NCBI RefSeq assembly: GCF_036246005.1
Contig: NZ_CP109171.1
Span: 7,924,001 to 7,988,000, forward strand
Length of the DNA: 64,000 nt
DNA from: Streptomyces sp. NBC_01723
Lineage (GTDB): Bacteria > Actinomycetota > Actinomycetes > Streptomycetales > Streptomycetaceae
Direction: 5' to 3'
Position numbers and translations under genes: made by a program. Every line of letters starts with the position of its first letter. The first letter of the stretch is position 1. The notes below the pieces were generated by a model. That model saw only the letters and a list, made by a program, of their open reading frames with translations, ran no database searches and was not told the origin of the DNA. Positions 15,161 through 23,601 of the stretch are shown here, in pieces.

Positions 15161-16641
15161 GCGGGCCAGCCCGTCTCGCTGTACAGCTCGCCGTTCTGGA
15201 TCTTCTCGATGGCCAGTCGGGTGTAGGGGACGAGGTCGTCGGGAAGGGCGGTGGGATCCCAGTATTTCCACTGGGTGCACTTGTCCGGCTCGCGCAGCAC
15301 CGGCTCGCCGCTCCAGGTACGGGCGCGGAAGAACAGGCCCATGCGGGGCGGGTTCCTGGGCTGGCCGATGTGGTGGACGACGTGGACGAGTTCGACGTCC
15401 TGGCGCTCGATGTGCAGCCCGGCTTCCTCCATTGCCTCCCTGATCAGGCAGTCGATGGCGTTCTCCTGTTCGCAGTGGCCGGCCAGGACGTGCCAGGTGG
15501 ACGGCGCGAACGCGGAGTCGGGGTGGCGCAGCCCGAGCAACACTGTCCCGTCGGGGCGTTCCAGGTAGAGGTGGACGCCGATGATGTTGGGGACCGTGCC
15601 GTGAGGTGACGCCAGGCGCTGTTCCTCGGGCTTGGGCTCGGGCTCGGGTCCGCTCCGCATCGGCGGGTGGCCGGCGGCGTGGCGCCGTACGAGGTCGCTG
15701 GTGGTTTCCGCGATGCGCAGGCGGTGGAGGTTGTCGGGGGCGAACCAGGCGAGCATGACTCCTTCGGTCAGGTGGAGTTCGCGCGGGTCGCCGTTCCAGC
15801 GGCTGGCGTAGATGGCGATGGGTACGGTCGTGCCGTCGTCGTGGGAGGCGTACTCGGTGGCGAACGGGGACAGGTCGGCGAGATCGAGGCCGGCTTCCTC
15901 GGCCAGTTCGCGCCGCAGGGTGTGTTCCAGGGTGGCGTCCTGGGGCTCTCGGCCGCCGCCCAGCAGGGACCACATGCCCGGCTCCCAGATCTGTCCGGGG
16001 AAGTAGTCGCGGAGATGGAGCAGGTACTCGCCGCGGTCGTTGTAGATCAGGGCGGAGGCGTTGGCCGTCTCCGGTTCGACCTGGAGCGGCAGTTTGAGCA
16101 GCTTCTTGCGCAGTGTCGGGGATGTTACCCGGTCCACGGGACGCCACTCTGTGCCGCCGACCTCCTCTTCCTGCAGCACGATCGACACCTCGGTCGTCTG
16201 CAGGCGGAAGAGGAACCGGTGGTCGAAGTGCTGGTGTGCGCGCTCGCCCTTGCCCGGATGGGCGTCGATGTCGTGGATGTCGATGTCCAGCGGCACGGTC
16301 TCGTAGCCCGGCCACGGCGTGACGGCCCGAGCCGGGATCCCGGTCTCCTCGTGCAGTTCGCGGAGAGCCGCCGCTGCCAGGGAGTCGTCGGTGGGTTCAG
16401 TGTGTCCGCCGGGGACGAGGACCTTCCCGCTGGCCAGGTGCAGCACGTGCAGGATGCGGCCGAGCTGGTCGACGACGATCGCGCCGCAGGTGACGTGCCC
16501 GGTGAAGGTCGAGCGGCTGGCGATGTCCTCGCCAGGCCGGTCGAGGGCGTCCAGGAGGGCGCTGAGCTGCTCGCGTTCGTGAGGGTGACGGGCGAGGTAG
16601 GTATCGAGGGTGGTGCGGATGTGGTGGTGCGACAACGACAT
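15157..16641 (-). CDS. triple Nudix-domain protein
   Basis: 494 residues holding three Nudix domains in tandem. Boxes lie at about 79-102 (GGHTEPTDDSLAAAALRE-LHEETGI), 229-252 (GGREPQDATLEHTLRRELAE-EAGL) and 387-409 (GHCEQENAIDCLIREAMEEA-GL). Each keeps the RE..EE.G core, though box 2 has Ala for the first Glu and box 3 is one residue short. A Pro/Glu-rich linker (about 326-343) precedes domain 3. Start ATG 16641 has GAGG upstream. It is translationally coupled to the kinase-VanX gene. Substrates may be three related nucleotides or one long dinucleotide; this is unknown. Confidence 0.85.
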   Translation of the reverse strand: MSLSHHHIRTTLDTYLARHPHEREQLSALLDALDRPGEDIASRSTFTGHVTCGAIVVDQLGRILHVLHLASGKVLVPGGHTEPTDDSLAAAALRELHEETGIPARAVTPWPGYETVPLDIDIHDIDAHPGKGERAHQHFDHRFLFRLQTTEVSIVLQEEEVGGTEWRPVDRVTSPTLRKKLLKLPLQVEPETANASALIYNDRGEYLLHLRDYFPGQIWEPGMWSLLGGGREPQDATLEHTLRRELAEEAGLDLADLSPFATEYASHDDGTTVPIAIYASRWNGDPRELHLTEGVMLAWFAPDNLHRLRIAETTSDLVRRHAAGHPPMRSGPEPEPKPEEQRLASPHGTVPNIIGVHLYLERPDGTVLLGLRHPDSAFAPSTWHVLAGHCEQENAIDCLIREAMEEAGLHIERQDVELVHVVHHIGQPRNPPRMGLFFRARTWSGEPVLREPDKCTQWKYWDPTALPDDLVPYTRLAIEKIQNGELYSETGWPA

Positions 16642-16735
16642 GTGGACTACCTCGCAGGGACGTGGGGCGGAGGGAGCATCGGGAACGGGCTGGTGCCTCT
16701 ATCCGGCGGACCGGTGGCCCGGCGCGGCCCGGTGA

Positions 16736-18676
16736 TCAGGAGGCGTCGCCGCTCATCCGGCGCTGCAGATCCCACAGGGCCCGGAACAGCCCTGGCTGCT
16801 GTGTGAGTTGGGCGTAGGTGCCCTCCTGGACGATCTGCCCTTGGTCCAGGACTACGATCCGGTCGGCGACGGCCACGTTGGTGAGGCGGTGGGTGATCAG
16901 CAGGACGGCGCGGTCCTTGGCCAGTTCGCGCAGGCCGGCGAAGATGCGGTGCTCGGCGCGGGCGTCGAGGGCGGCCGTGGGTTCGTCCATCACCAGCAGC
17001 GCTGCCTGCCGATGGAACGCGCGGGTGAGGACCAGGCGCTGCCACTGCCCGCCGGAGAGTTGCTGTCCTCCGAACCACTCGCTGGTCAGGAGGGTGTTGA
17101 GGCCCGAGCGGAGGTGGGGAAGCATCTCCGCTGCGCCGGACGCCTCGCACGCGGCGAGCAGGGCGGCGTCGCTGGTGTCGCCCTGCCCGAAGGTGATGTT
17201 GTCGCGCATCGTCAGTGGCAGGTAGGTGAACTTCTGCGGGACCAGCGCGACGTGCTCCCACGACCTCCAGGGGTCCAGGTCCGTGGTGGAGGTGTGGTCC
17301 CAGGCCACGTCGCCCTCGGTGGGCAGCAGCAACCCGCACAGCAGGCGTGAGAGGGTCGTCTTGCCGGAGCCGTTCTCCCCGACCAGCGCCACGATCTCGC
17401 CGCGCTTCACATAAAGGGAGACGTTGCTCAGGCTGTCCTTGGGGGCGCCGTCGTAGCGGTAGGTGACGTCACGGACCTCGAAGCGTTCCGGGGCCGCGGG
17501 GATTGACGCGGTGCCGCGTGAGTCGATCATGGCCTGGCCGTGAGCGTTGTCGAGGAAGTTCTGCCAGTCCTGTACGTACCAGCCGGTGCGTACCAGGCGG
17601 GCTCCGCCGTTGATGATGCCGCGCACTGAGCCGGTGGCGGTCTGAAGGGCGAAGACGGCGCCACCGCCGGCCGCCAGGCTCATCTGCCCGGAGGCCAGGA
17701 GCCATAGCAGCGCTGCCCACACCGCGGTCGAGGCGATCCCGCCGGCCGCGGCTCCGGCCAGCCCCATCCACGCACCTGTGTTCGCGGCCTTGCGCTCGGC
17801 GGCGTTGACCGAGGCGGCGAGCCGCCGGTACCGGCCGATCAGGAAGGGGCCGGCGAGGCAGGCACGCATTTCCTCGCTGGACTCCTGATAGGCCATGTGC
17901 CAGCGGAGCTTGCTCAGCATCCGGCGCCGCCCGGAGGTTTCCAGCCCGGCGAGGTAGAGCACGCGTGCGGAGCGCACGTACGCGGCGGCCTGCGGCAGAC
18001 AGGCGAGGAAGAGCAGGGGGAGGAGCAGGGGGTGCAGGACGGTCAGGACGGTGGCGCCGGCCGCGAGCGTGGCGGTCGCCGCGAGGACGTCCTGGGCTTC
18101 TTCTACGAGGTCGGGGGTGACCTGGGCGCCGCGGTCGGCGATGTCGTAGGCGTCGTTGTAGCCGGGCTTGTTGTTGGCGGCCAGTTCCGCGCCGAGCGCG
18201 GCCTCGATCATCGTCAGCTCCGCCGCCCGGCCGAGCACCGGACGCAGACGCCCGGTGAGCCAGACGACGGCGATGCCCATCAGCGCGCGCAGGCCGGCGG
18301 CGGCGGCGATCACGGCAAGCTGCGGGGCGGCGTCCCACAGCCGCTCGGTGATGTCGCCTGAGGAGACCAGCGCGGTGATCGTGCCCGTGACGGCCAGGAG
18401 GCCGAGGGCCGCGAGGACGCCCGTACCGATCTGGCACATCAAGAGGCCGACGGTCGCGCCGCGGTCCACGCGCCAGGCCATCCGCACCGAGCGCCGCACC
18501 AGTGAGGGCAGGCGCCGCGCCATGGTGCGGGAGGTCAGCAGGGACCCGGCCTGGAGCCTCGACTCGTCGCGGTACAGGTATTCCTCTTCTCGAACACCGG
18601 CGTCCTGATGTTCGCTGTCCGGCGCGGTTCCCTTGGGTGGTTGTGGCGGCTGGTCCTGCGTAATGGCCGAGGTCAT
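16736..18676 (-). CDS. ABC exporter, fused membrane and ATPase domains
   Basis: 646 residues, start ATG 18676 with GGGGG upstream. Residues about 85-390 form a six-helix exporter membrane domain. The ATPase domain follows, with Walker A GENGSGKTTLSRLL, signature LSGGQWQRL, Walker B ALLVMDEPTAALD and H-loop LLITHRLT. It is a half-transporter expected to dimerise in the membrane. It heads the minus-strand set with the Nudix, kinase-VanX and ASCH-Nudix genes, 94 bases before the triple-Nudix start. Cargo is unknown; a peptide or nucleotide-linked product is possible. Confidence 0.9.
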   Translation of the reverse strand: MTSAITQDQPPQPPKGTAPDSEHQDAGVREEEYLYRDESRLQAGSLLTSRTMARRLPSLVRRSVRMAWRVDRGATVGLLMCQIGTGVLAALGLLAVTGTITALVSSGDITERLWDAAPQLAVIAAAAGLRALMGIAVVWLTGRLRPVLGRAAELTMIEAALGAELAANNKPGYNDAYDIADRGAQVTPDLVEEAQDVLAATATLAAGATVLTVLHPLLLPLLFLACLPQAAAYVRSARVLYLAGLETSGRRRMLSKLRWHMAYQESSEEMRACLAGPFLIGRYRRLAASVNAAERKAANTGAWMGLAGAAAGGIASTAVWAALLWLLASGQMSLAAGGGAVFALQTATGSVRGIINGGARLVRTGWYVQDWQNFLDNAHGQAMIDSRGTASIPAAPERFEVRDVTYRYDGAPKDSLSNVSLYVKRGEIVALVGENGSGKTTLSRLLCGLLLPTEGDVAWDHTSTTDLDPWRSWEHVALVPQKFTYLPLTMRDNITFGQGDTSDAALLAACEASGAAEMLPHLRSGLNTLLTSEWFGGQQLSGGQWQRLVLTRAFHRQAALLVMDEPTAALDARAEHRIFAGLRELAKDRAVLLITHRLTNVAVADRIVVLDQGQIVQEGTYAQLTQQPGLFRALWDLQRRMSGDAS

Positions 18677-18910
18677 CGTTCCCCCTGGGACGGTCGCGGC
18701 GGCAAGGTCGTGAGGTCTAACGACGCGGTTGCGATATCGAACACACGTCATTCGGTCGTGCTGGAAAGCCCGTGATTCCCTGCGTTCGTGGAACCTGCAG
18801 GCGTCCTGTCCCTGGTCTGGCTTGGAGCGGCTGCGGGCAGGAAATGGCCGAAACGCCGACACCGCCACACCACGTGGGCAGTACGTCTCGGCAGCGCAGG
18901 TGACCCCCGC

Positions 18911-19384
18911 CTAACCGGTATGGGAATCGGCCTGCAGCAGCTTTTCCAGCTCCCTCTCGGCGTGGCCGACCGCGCCCGTAAGGGCCTCGTGGTCGGGGGC
19001 GGACAGAGCGCCGGCTCCCAGTCCGGCCGCGGCGATCACCGCGGTCAGCGCTCCGGTCGCCTGCTCGGCCAGGGCTGACGCGGCGACGGGGTGGTGCAGA
19101 GCCTCTCGTGCGGCGTAGGCGTCGAGTCGTGCGACGCTGACGAGGGAGTCGCCGTGGACGTGTCGCCGATGCTCGACGGCCTCACCTTGCGTGAGGCATG
19201 GGCTGATGCGACGAACGAAGACCGGCGCAGTCGGTTGTCGCTCGCCATAGACCGGGTTGAGGTGAGCAAGGGAGTGCGCGGTCAGCGGATCATCCCCGAG
19301 CAACGCATTGAGATCCATTGGGCGAGGCTGGCGGAAACCGACACCGCCGCAGCGCCCGTCGGCAGCGTTCCCATCCACAGCCAT
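18911..19384 (-). CDS. hypothetical protein upstream of the exporter operon
   Basis: About 157 residues from ATG 19384 (MAVDGNAADGRCGG), with an alternative ATG at 19318 (MDLNALLGDDPLTAHSLAHL). The 19384 start has a G-rich ribosome site (GGGGGCGG); the shorter start has little. The C-terminal half is Ala-rich and helical (ALAEQATGALTAVIAAAGLG, then HAERELEKLLQADSHTG). There is no membrane segment or known motif. It lies 235 bases upstream of the exporter in the same direction. I do not recognise it. Confidence 0.5.
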   Translation of the reverse strand: MAVDGNAADGRCGGVGFRQPRPMDLNALLGDDPLTAHSLAHLNPVYGERQPTAPVFVRRISPCLTQGEAVEHRRHVHGDSLVSVARLDAYAAREALHHPVAASALAEQATGALTAVIAAAGLGAGALSAPDHEALTGAVGHAERELEKLLQADSHTG

Positions 19385-19458
19385 CCGCCGCCCCCTGTGT
19401 CGTAGGCACTGCCGTACGCGTGTGATCCGACGTTCATACAGGATGGCAACCTTGAAGC

Positions 19459-21300
19459 ATGAACGACGCTGCCCCGGCGCCAACCCCCGCGCCTGCGCCC
19501 CGCCGTGCCCGTGTCCGTGCCCCCGAGCTGGTCGGGAAGGGGGGCTGGCTGAACACCGGTGGCAAGGAACTCACCCTCGCCGACCTGCGAGGTAAGTGCG
19601 TTGTTGTCGATTTTTGGACGTTCTGCTGCATCAACTGCCTGCACGCCCTGGACGAACTGCGCGAGCTGGAGAAGAGGCACAGGGACACCGTGGTGATCGT
19701 GGGTGTGCACTCGCCCAAGTTCACGCATGAGGCCGAACACCGGGCAGTCCTGGACGCCGTCGAGCGCCACGGCGTCGAGCATCCCGTCCTGGACGACCCG
19801 GAACGGGTCACGTGGAAGCAGTACGCCGTACGCGCCTGGCCCACCCTCGCCGTGATCGATCCCGAGGGTTATGTCGTCGCCCAGTACGCGGGTGAGGGAC
19901 ACGCACCCGCCATCCAGCGGCTGGTCGAGGAACTGGAGGTCCAGCACGAGGCCAAGGGCACCCTGTGGCGCGGCGACGCCCCGTACGTGGCGCCGCGGCC
20001 GGAGCCGACGGCCCTGCGCTTTCCGGGCAAGGGCGTGCTCCTGCCCTCCGGCACCTTCCTGGTCAGCGACACCACCCGGCATCAGCTGGTGGAACTTGCC
20101 GGGGACGGGGAGAGTCTCGTGCGGCGGATCGGCAGCGGGAGGCGGGGATTCACGGACGGCCCGGCCGAGCGGGCAGAGTTCAGTGAGCCGCAGGGACTCG
20201 CCCTGCTCGCCGACGGCTCGGTCGTCGTCGCCGACACCGTCAACCACGCGCTGCGCCGGTACGAGCCCGCCACCGGCGACGTCACCACTCTGGCGGGGAC
20301 CGGCAGGCAGGGAAGGCCGGGCGGGCCCACCCGCGGGGCCGCCCGTGCCGTGAGCCTTTCCTCGCCCTGGGACGTCGCGCGATGGAACGGCCGGGTGTGG
20401 ATCGCCATGGCCGGGATGCACCAGCTCTGGGCCTACGATCCGCGGGACGGGGCTGTGGCCGTCACCGCCGGGACCGGCAACGAGGGACTGGTCGACGGGC
20501 CCGGTCCCGAGGCCTGGTTCGCGCAGCCGTCCGGGCTGTCCGCGACGGAGGACCGGCTCTGGGTGGCCGACGCAGAGACCTCCGCCCTGCGCTGGGTGGA
20601 CCGCGAAGGCACGGTCCGCACGGCGGTGGGCACCGGACTCTTCGACTTCGGGTACCGCGACGGCCCCGCCGCCCGGGCACTGCTCCAGCATCCCCTGGGC
20701 GTCACGGCCCTGCCGGACGGCTCGGTGGCCGTCGCCGACACCTACAACCACTCCCTGCGCCGCTACGAACCGCCCACCGGTGAGGTGACCACGCTGGCGA
20801 CCGATCTGCGCGAGCCCAGTGACGCCGTGGTCGTCGGCGACGACATCCTGGTCGTCGAGTCGGCCCGGCACCGGCTGACCCGGCTTCGGCTGCCGCAGGA
20901 GGTCCTGGGCGCGGGGCCCGGTGACGGCGTACGGCGGGAGACGACGGAAGCGGCGCCGGGCACCCTGCGCCTGGAGGTGGCCTTCCGGGCGCCCACCGGT
21001 CAGAAGCTGGACCTGCGCTACGGGCCCGCGACTCGGCTCGTGGTCTCGGCGACCCCACCCGAACTGCTGTGTGCGGGCGAGGGATCGGGCACCGGCCTGT
21101 CCCGCTCCCTCGACCTGAACCCGTCGGTGACCGAGGGCGTGCTGCACGTCTCCGCGACGGCAGCGTCCTGCGACGACGACCCGGACATCCCGTACCCGGC
21201 CTGCCACGTACACGAGGAGGAGTGGGAGATCCCGGTCCGTCTCGTCGAGGGGGCGAGCGACCGCCTTTCACTCGTCCTGGCCGGCGCCGACCCCGCGTGA
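19459..21300 (+). CDS. NHL-repeat thioredoxin-like protein (NHLRC2 type)
   Basis: 613 residues. The N-terminal thioredoxin-like domain has the redox site FWTFCCINCLHALDEL (CCINC) near residue 57 and the cis-Pro segment AWPTLAVIDPEG. An NHL beta-propeller fills about residues 180-480, with repeats such as EPQGLALLADGSVVVADTVN and HPLGVTALPDGSVAVADTYN. A C-terminal beta-rich domain follows. This order matches the conserved NHLRC2-like family. There is no signal peptide, so it is probably cytosolic. A role in protein thiol redox is inferred from the CxxC. Confidence 0.88.
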   Translation: MNDAAPAPTPAPAPRRARVRAPELVGKGGWLNTGGKELTLADLRGKCVVVDFWTFCCINCLHALDELRELEKRHRDTVVIVGVHSPKFTHEAEHRAVLDAVERHGVEHPVLDDPERVTWKQYAVRAWPTLAVIDPEGYVVAQYAGEGHAPAIQRLVEELEVQHEAKGTLWRGDAPYVAPRPEPTALRFPGKGVLLPSGTFLVSDTTRHQLVELAGDGESLVRRIGSGRRGFTDGPAERAEFSEPQGLALLADGSVVVADTVNHALRRYEPATGDVTTLAGTGRQGRPGGPTRGAARAVSLSSPWDVARWNGRVWIAMAGMHQLWAYDPRDGAVAVTAGTGNEGLVDGPGPEAWFAQPSGLSATEDRLWVADAETSALRWVDREGTVRTAVGTGLFDFGYRDGPAARALLQHPLGVTALPDGSVAVADTYNHSLRRYEPPTGEVTTLATDLREPSDAVVVGDDILVVESARHRLTRLRLPQEVLGAGPGDGVRRETTEAAPGTLRLEVAFRAPTGQKLDLRYGPATRLVVSATPPELLCAGEGSGTGLSRSLDLNPSVTEGVLHVSATAASCDDDPDIPYPACHVHEEEWEIPVRLVEGASDRLSLVLAGADPA

Positions 21301-21348
21301 CGTCGTCGCCGGACACGCGGTGAGTCTCGGCCGGTTTCCAGGGGGCCG

Positions 21349-22365
21349 TCAGTTGGCCGACGTCTCCCCGAGCTTTCGGGAGAACGCCGTCACGGACGCG
21401 CGCGCCGCCTGCTCCACGATGCTGATGCCGACCTCTTGGGTGCTGCAGCCGTTGAGAAGTACCGCCATCAGATAGACGTGGCCCTCATGCTCTATCCGGC
21501 CGATGCTGTTGACGTCCCACTTCTTGGTCTGAGTCCGCTTGAGCCACCCGTTCTTCAGGGCGGTCGTGCCCGAGTCGGCCGCTGCGGACACGCCCCAGGT
21601 CTGGCTTCCCACGACGTGCCGCATCAGGTCCTGGATGTAGGTACGCGACGCCTCGCTCAGGGGCGACTTGTCGCCGAACACGGACTGGAGCAGGCGTATC
21701 TGATCTTCCGCCGTGGTCTGGGTGATGCCCCAGACGGTCCCGTGACCGCCCCGCGTCTGGAGCAGGCCGAGCCGTTCGTTGGCCGCGTCGAGCCCCCGAG
21801 CACTGCCTATCCGGGTCCACAGGGCACTGGTGGAGTCGTTGTCGCTCTTCTGGATCATGGCAGCGGACTGGGCGCGCTCCTCGGTGCTCAACCTCCGCCC
21901 CTGGTCCTGGGCCTGGAGCAGGAGGGTCGCGAGGATGTCCACCTTCACGACGCTGGCGGTGTCGAAGGCGTCGTGTCCGTACGTCGCCATGGCACCGCTC
22001 TCGACATCCAGCATCGCCACGGACATCCGGTTGTCGCCGAAGAGCGCGGTCACGGGGGCCAGAGCCGGTCCGAGATCGAACGACTTCTGTGACGGGGCGG
22101 GCGACGGCGGCGGTTTCGGAGCGTCCGCAGGTGCCTCGCCCGCCTTCGCCCGGGCCGAGACGGCCGTTGGGGACGGAGCCTTCGCCCGGTCGAGCGCGGA
22201 CGAGTCACCGGGGTCGCTCCGGGTGATGGCATAGGTGGTGGCGCCGCTGACAAGGATCACGACCGACGTCACGGTCCACGTCATGCGGCGTCGCCTGGCC
22301 CGGCGGCGACGTCGTTGCTCTCGGCGGGAGCGGCCGCGTCGCCGAACAGGTGGGTTCTCATGCAC
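21349..22365 (-). CDS. membrane-anchored class A beta-lactamase-like serine hydrolase
   Basis: About 338 residues from GTG 22365 (VHENPPVRRRGRSRRE); an ATG at 22431 would lengthen it. A very basic stretch precedes one membrane helix (TWTVTSVVILVSGATTYAI) and a Pro-rich linker. The outer domain has the nucleophile motif TASVVKVDILA (Ser-x-x-Lys) and KSDNDSTS (Ser-Asp-Asn). The Lys-Thr-Gly motif is not obvious; LKNGWLKR may replace it. The fold is that of class A beta-lactamases, but the altered third motif and anchor suggest a cell-wall or signalling role rather than resistance. Confidence 0.78.
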   Translation of the reverse strand: MHENPPVRRRGRSRREQRRRRRARRRRMTWTVTSVVILVSGATTYAITRSDPGDSSALDRAKAPSPTAVSARAKAGEAPADAPKPPPSPAPSQKSFDLGPALAPVTALFGDNRMSVAMLDVESGAMATYGHDAFDTASVVKVDILATLLLQAQDQGRRLSTEERAQSAAMIQKSDNDSTSALWTRIGSARGLDAANERLGLLQTRGGHGTVWGITQTTAEDQIRLLQSVFGDKSPLSEASRTYIQDLMRHVVGSQTWGVSAAADSGTTALKNGWLKRTQTKKWDVNSIGRIEHEGHVYLMAVLLNGCSTQEVGISIVEQAARASVTAFSRKLGETSAN

Positions 22366-22445
22366 GGATGAGATGGTAATCGAATCGAAGTTCGAGGTCG
22401 CCGGGCGATTCCAGAACGTGACCGCCGGCAATGTGCACCTGGTGC

Positions 22446-23225
22446 CTAGCGCTGGAAGCCGTCCGAAAGGGCCTCCGCGGTGGCGTGGGCGAAGCCTTCC
22501 GGGTTGTCCAGCATGATGTTGTGCCCGCAGTCGGGGACCGGGACCACGGCTACGCCGGCTTCGGTGAGCACGTCGGTGCCCGGGAGCGGGCCGTCGGCCT
22601 CGGGCAGCAGGTAGGTACGGGGGATCTTCAGGTCCAGCAGAAGCTCACGCATGGTGGGGACGGTGCCGCGGGTGAGGTGCACCGCGCTGCGATGCAGGGC
22701 CTCCCGGCCTGCCAGGCGCATCGTGGACCACCAGAGGGAACCGGCCCGGTCCCGGACCTCCTCCCAGCCGCCCGCCAGGAACTCCTCCTCGGAGTAGGCG
22801 GCGATGCCGCTGCTGCCCGCCGAGCCGAGCGCGGGCGGGATCGGGTCGAGGTTGCCGTCGACCACGACCAGGCGGGAGACCAGCCGGGGGTGCCGGGCGG
22901 CCAGGACGATGGCCACCGAGCCACCCATGCTGTGCGCGACCAGCTCGGCGCCCACGACACCCGCGCCGGTCAGGGCCGTGGCGAGGGCATCGGCGTGGGA
23001 TTCCAGGGTGTAGTCGAATTCCGTCGGCCGGTCGCTGATGCCGTGCCCGAGCAAGTCGACCAGCAGTGACCGGCGTCCGGCGAGCAGCGGATGAACCGCG
23101 ACCTCAGCGAAGTAGGCCGGCGACGTGGCGCCCAGTCCATGGACGTAGACGCGGGGCGGCTCCTGCCCCGGCACCTCGACCCAGCGGATCCGGCTGCCTT
23201 CGGGCGTCACGGTGGCGCTGCGCAC
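22446..23225 (-). CDS. alpha/beta hydrolase
   Basis: 259 residues from GTG 23225, with GGAGGAG upstream. The oxyanion segment YVHGLGATSPAY, nucleophile elbow AHSMGGSVAIVLAARHP and C-terminal DCGHNIMLDNPEGF give a complete Ser-Asp-His triad pattern. It is cytosolic with no signal peptide. The substrate (ester, lactone or similar) cannot be told from sequence. It lies upstream of the beta-lactamase-like gene in the same direction, with an 80-base gap. Confidence 0.85.
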   Translation of the reverse strand: MRSATVTPEGSRIRWVEVPGQEPPRVYVHGLGATSPAYFAEVAVHPLLAGRRSLLVDLLGHGISDRPTEFDYTLESHADALATALTGAGVVGAELVAHSMGGSVAIVLAARHPRLVSRLVVVDGNLDPIPPALGSAGSSGIAAYSEEEFLAGGWEEVRDRAGSLWWSTMRLAGREALHRSAVHLTRGTVPTMRELLLDLKIPRTYLLPEADGPLPGTDVLTEAGVAVVPVPDCGHNIMLDNPEGFAHATAEALSDGFQR

Positions 23226-23601
23226 GGTCTGCTCTCCTCCACTCCGGCTTCACGGAGGGCCGAGCGTAGCCACCGGGCCCCCGTGCACCGGCACCGGCCC
23301 AGCAACGGACGTCTCCCGTACCACGCTGGCAATGGTCAGGGTCGCGACGCGGCCGGCGAGGTCTACGCCTCGAGGCGCCGACTCGGGGGAGTTCCTGGCC
23401 GTCATGGCCGTCGAAGCAGGACAGGTGTCCGCTCCGGTCGGACAAGAGCAGCAGCCGTGGTGACCGCGTCTCGCCGCACACGGTTCGGGACGAGTGGACG
23501 TACGACTTCAACCGCCTCGACATCTGCTGGGGGCACGGCGGCCAGGACACGCTGATCACGGTGTCCGGGCCACATCGGGAGGCAGGACGAGTCGGCGGGA
23601 G
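23226..23601. other. intergenic stretch with a short coding relic
   Basis: No intact gene is seen. On the plus strand around 23485-23570 a frame reads RDEWTYDFNRLDICWGHGGQ then DTLITVSGPHREAG, which has a protein-like composition without a start or proper end. I take it as a decayed fragment of an unknown gene. Confidence 0.35.

Noticed and set aside
18677..18910. Precursor peptide gene for the ABC exporter (RiPP hypothesis)
   Set aside because: No short frame with a ribosome site and a leader/core pattern could be found on the minus strand, and no maturation enzyme is nearby.
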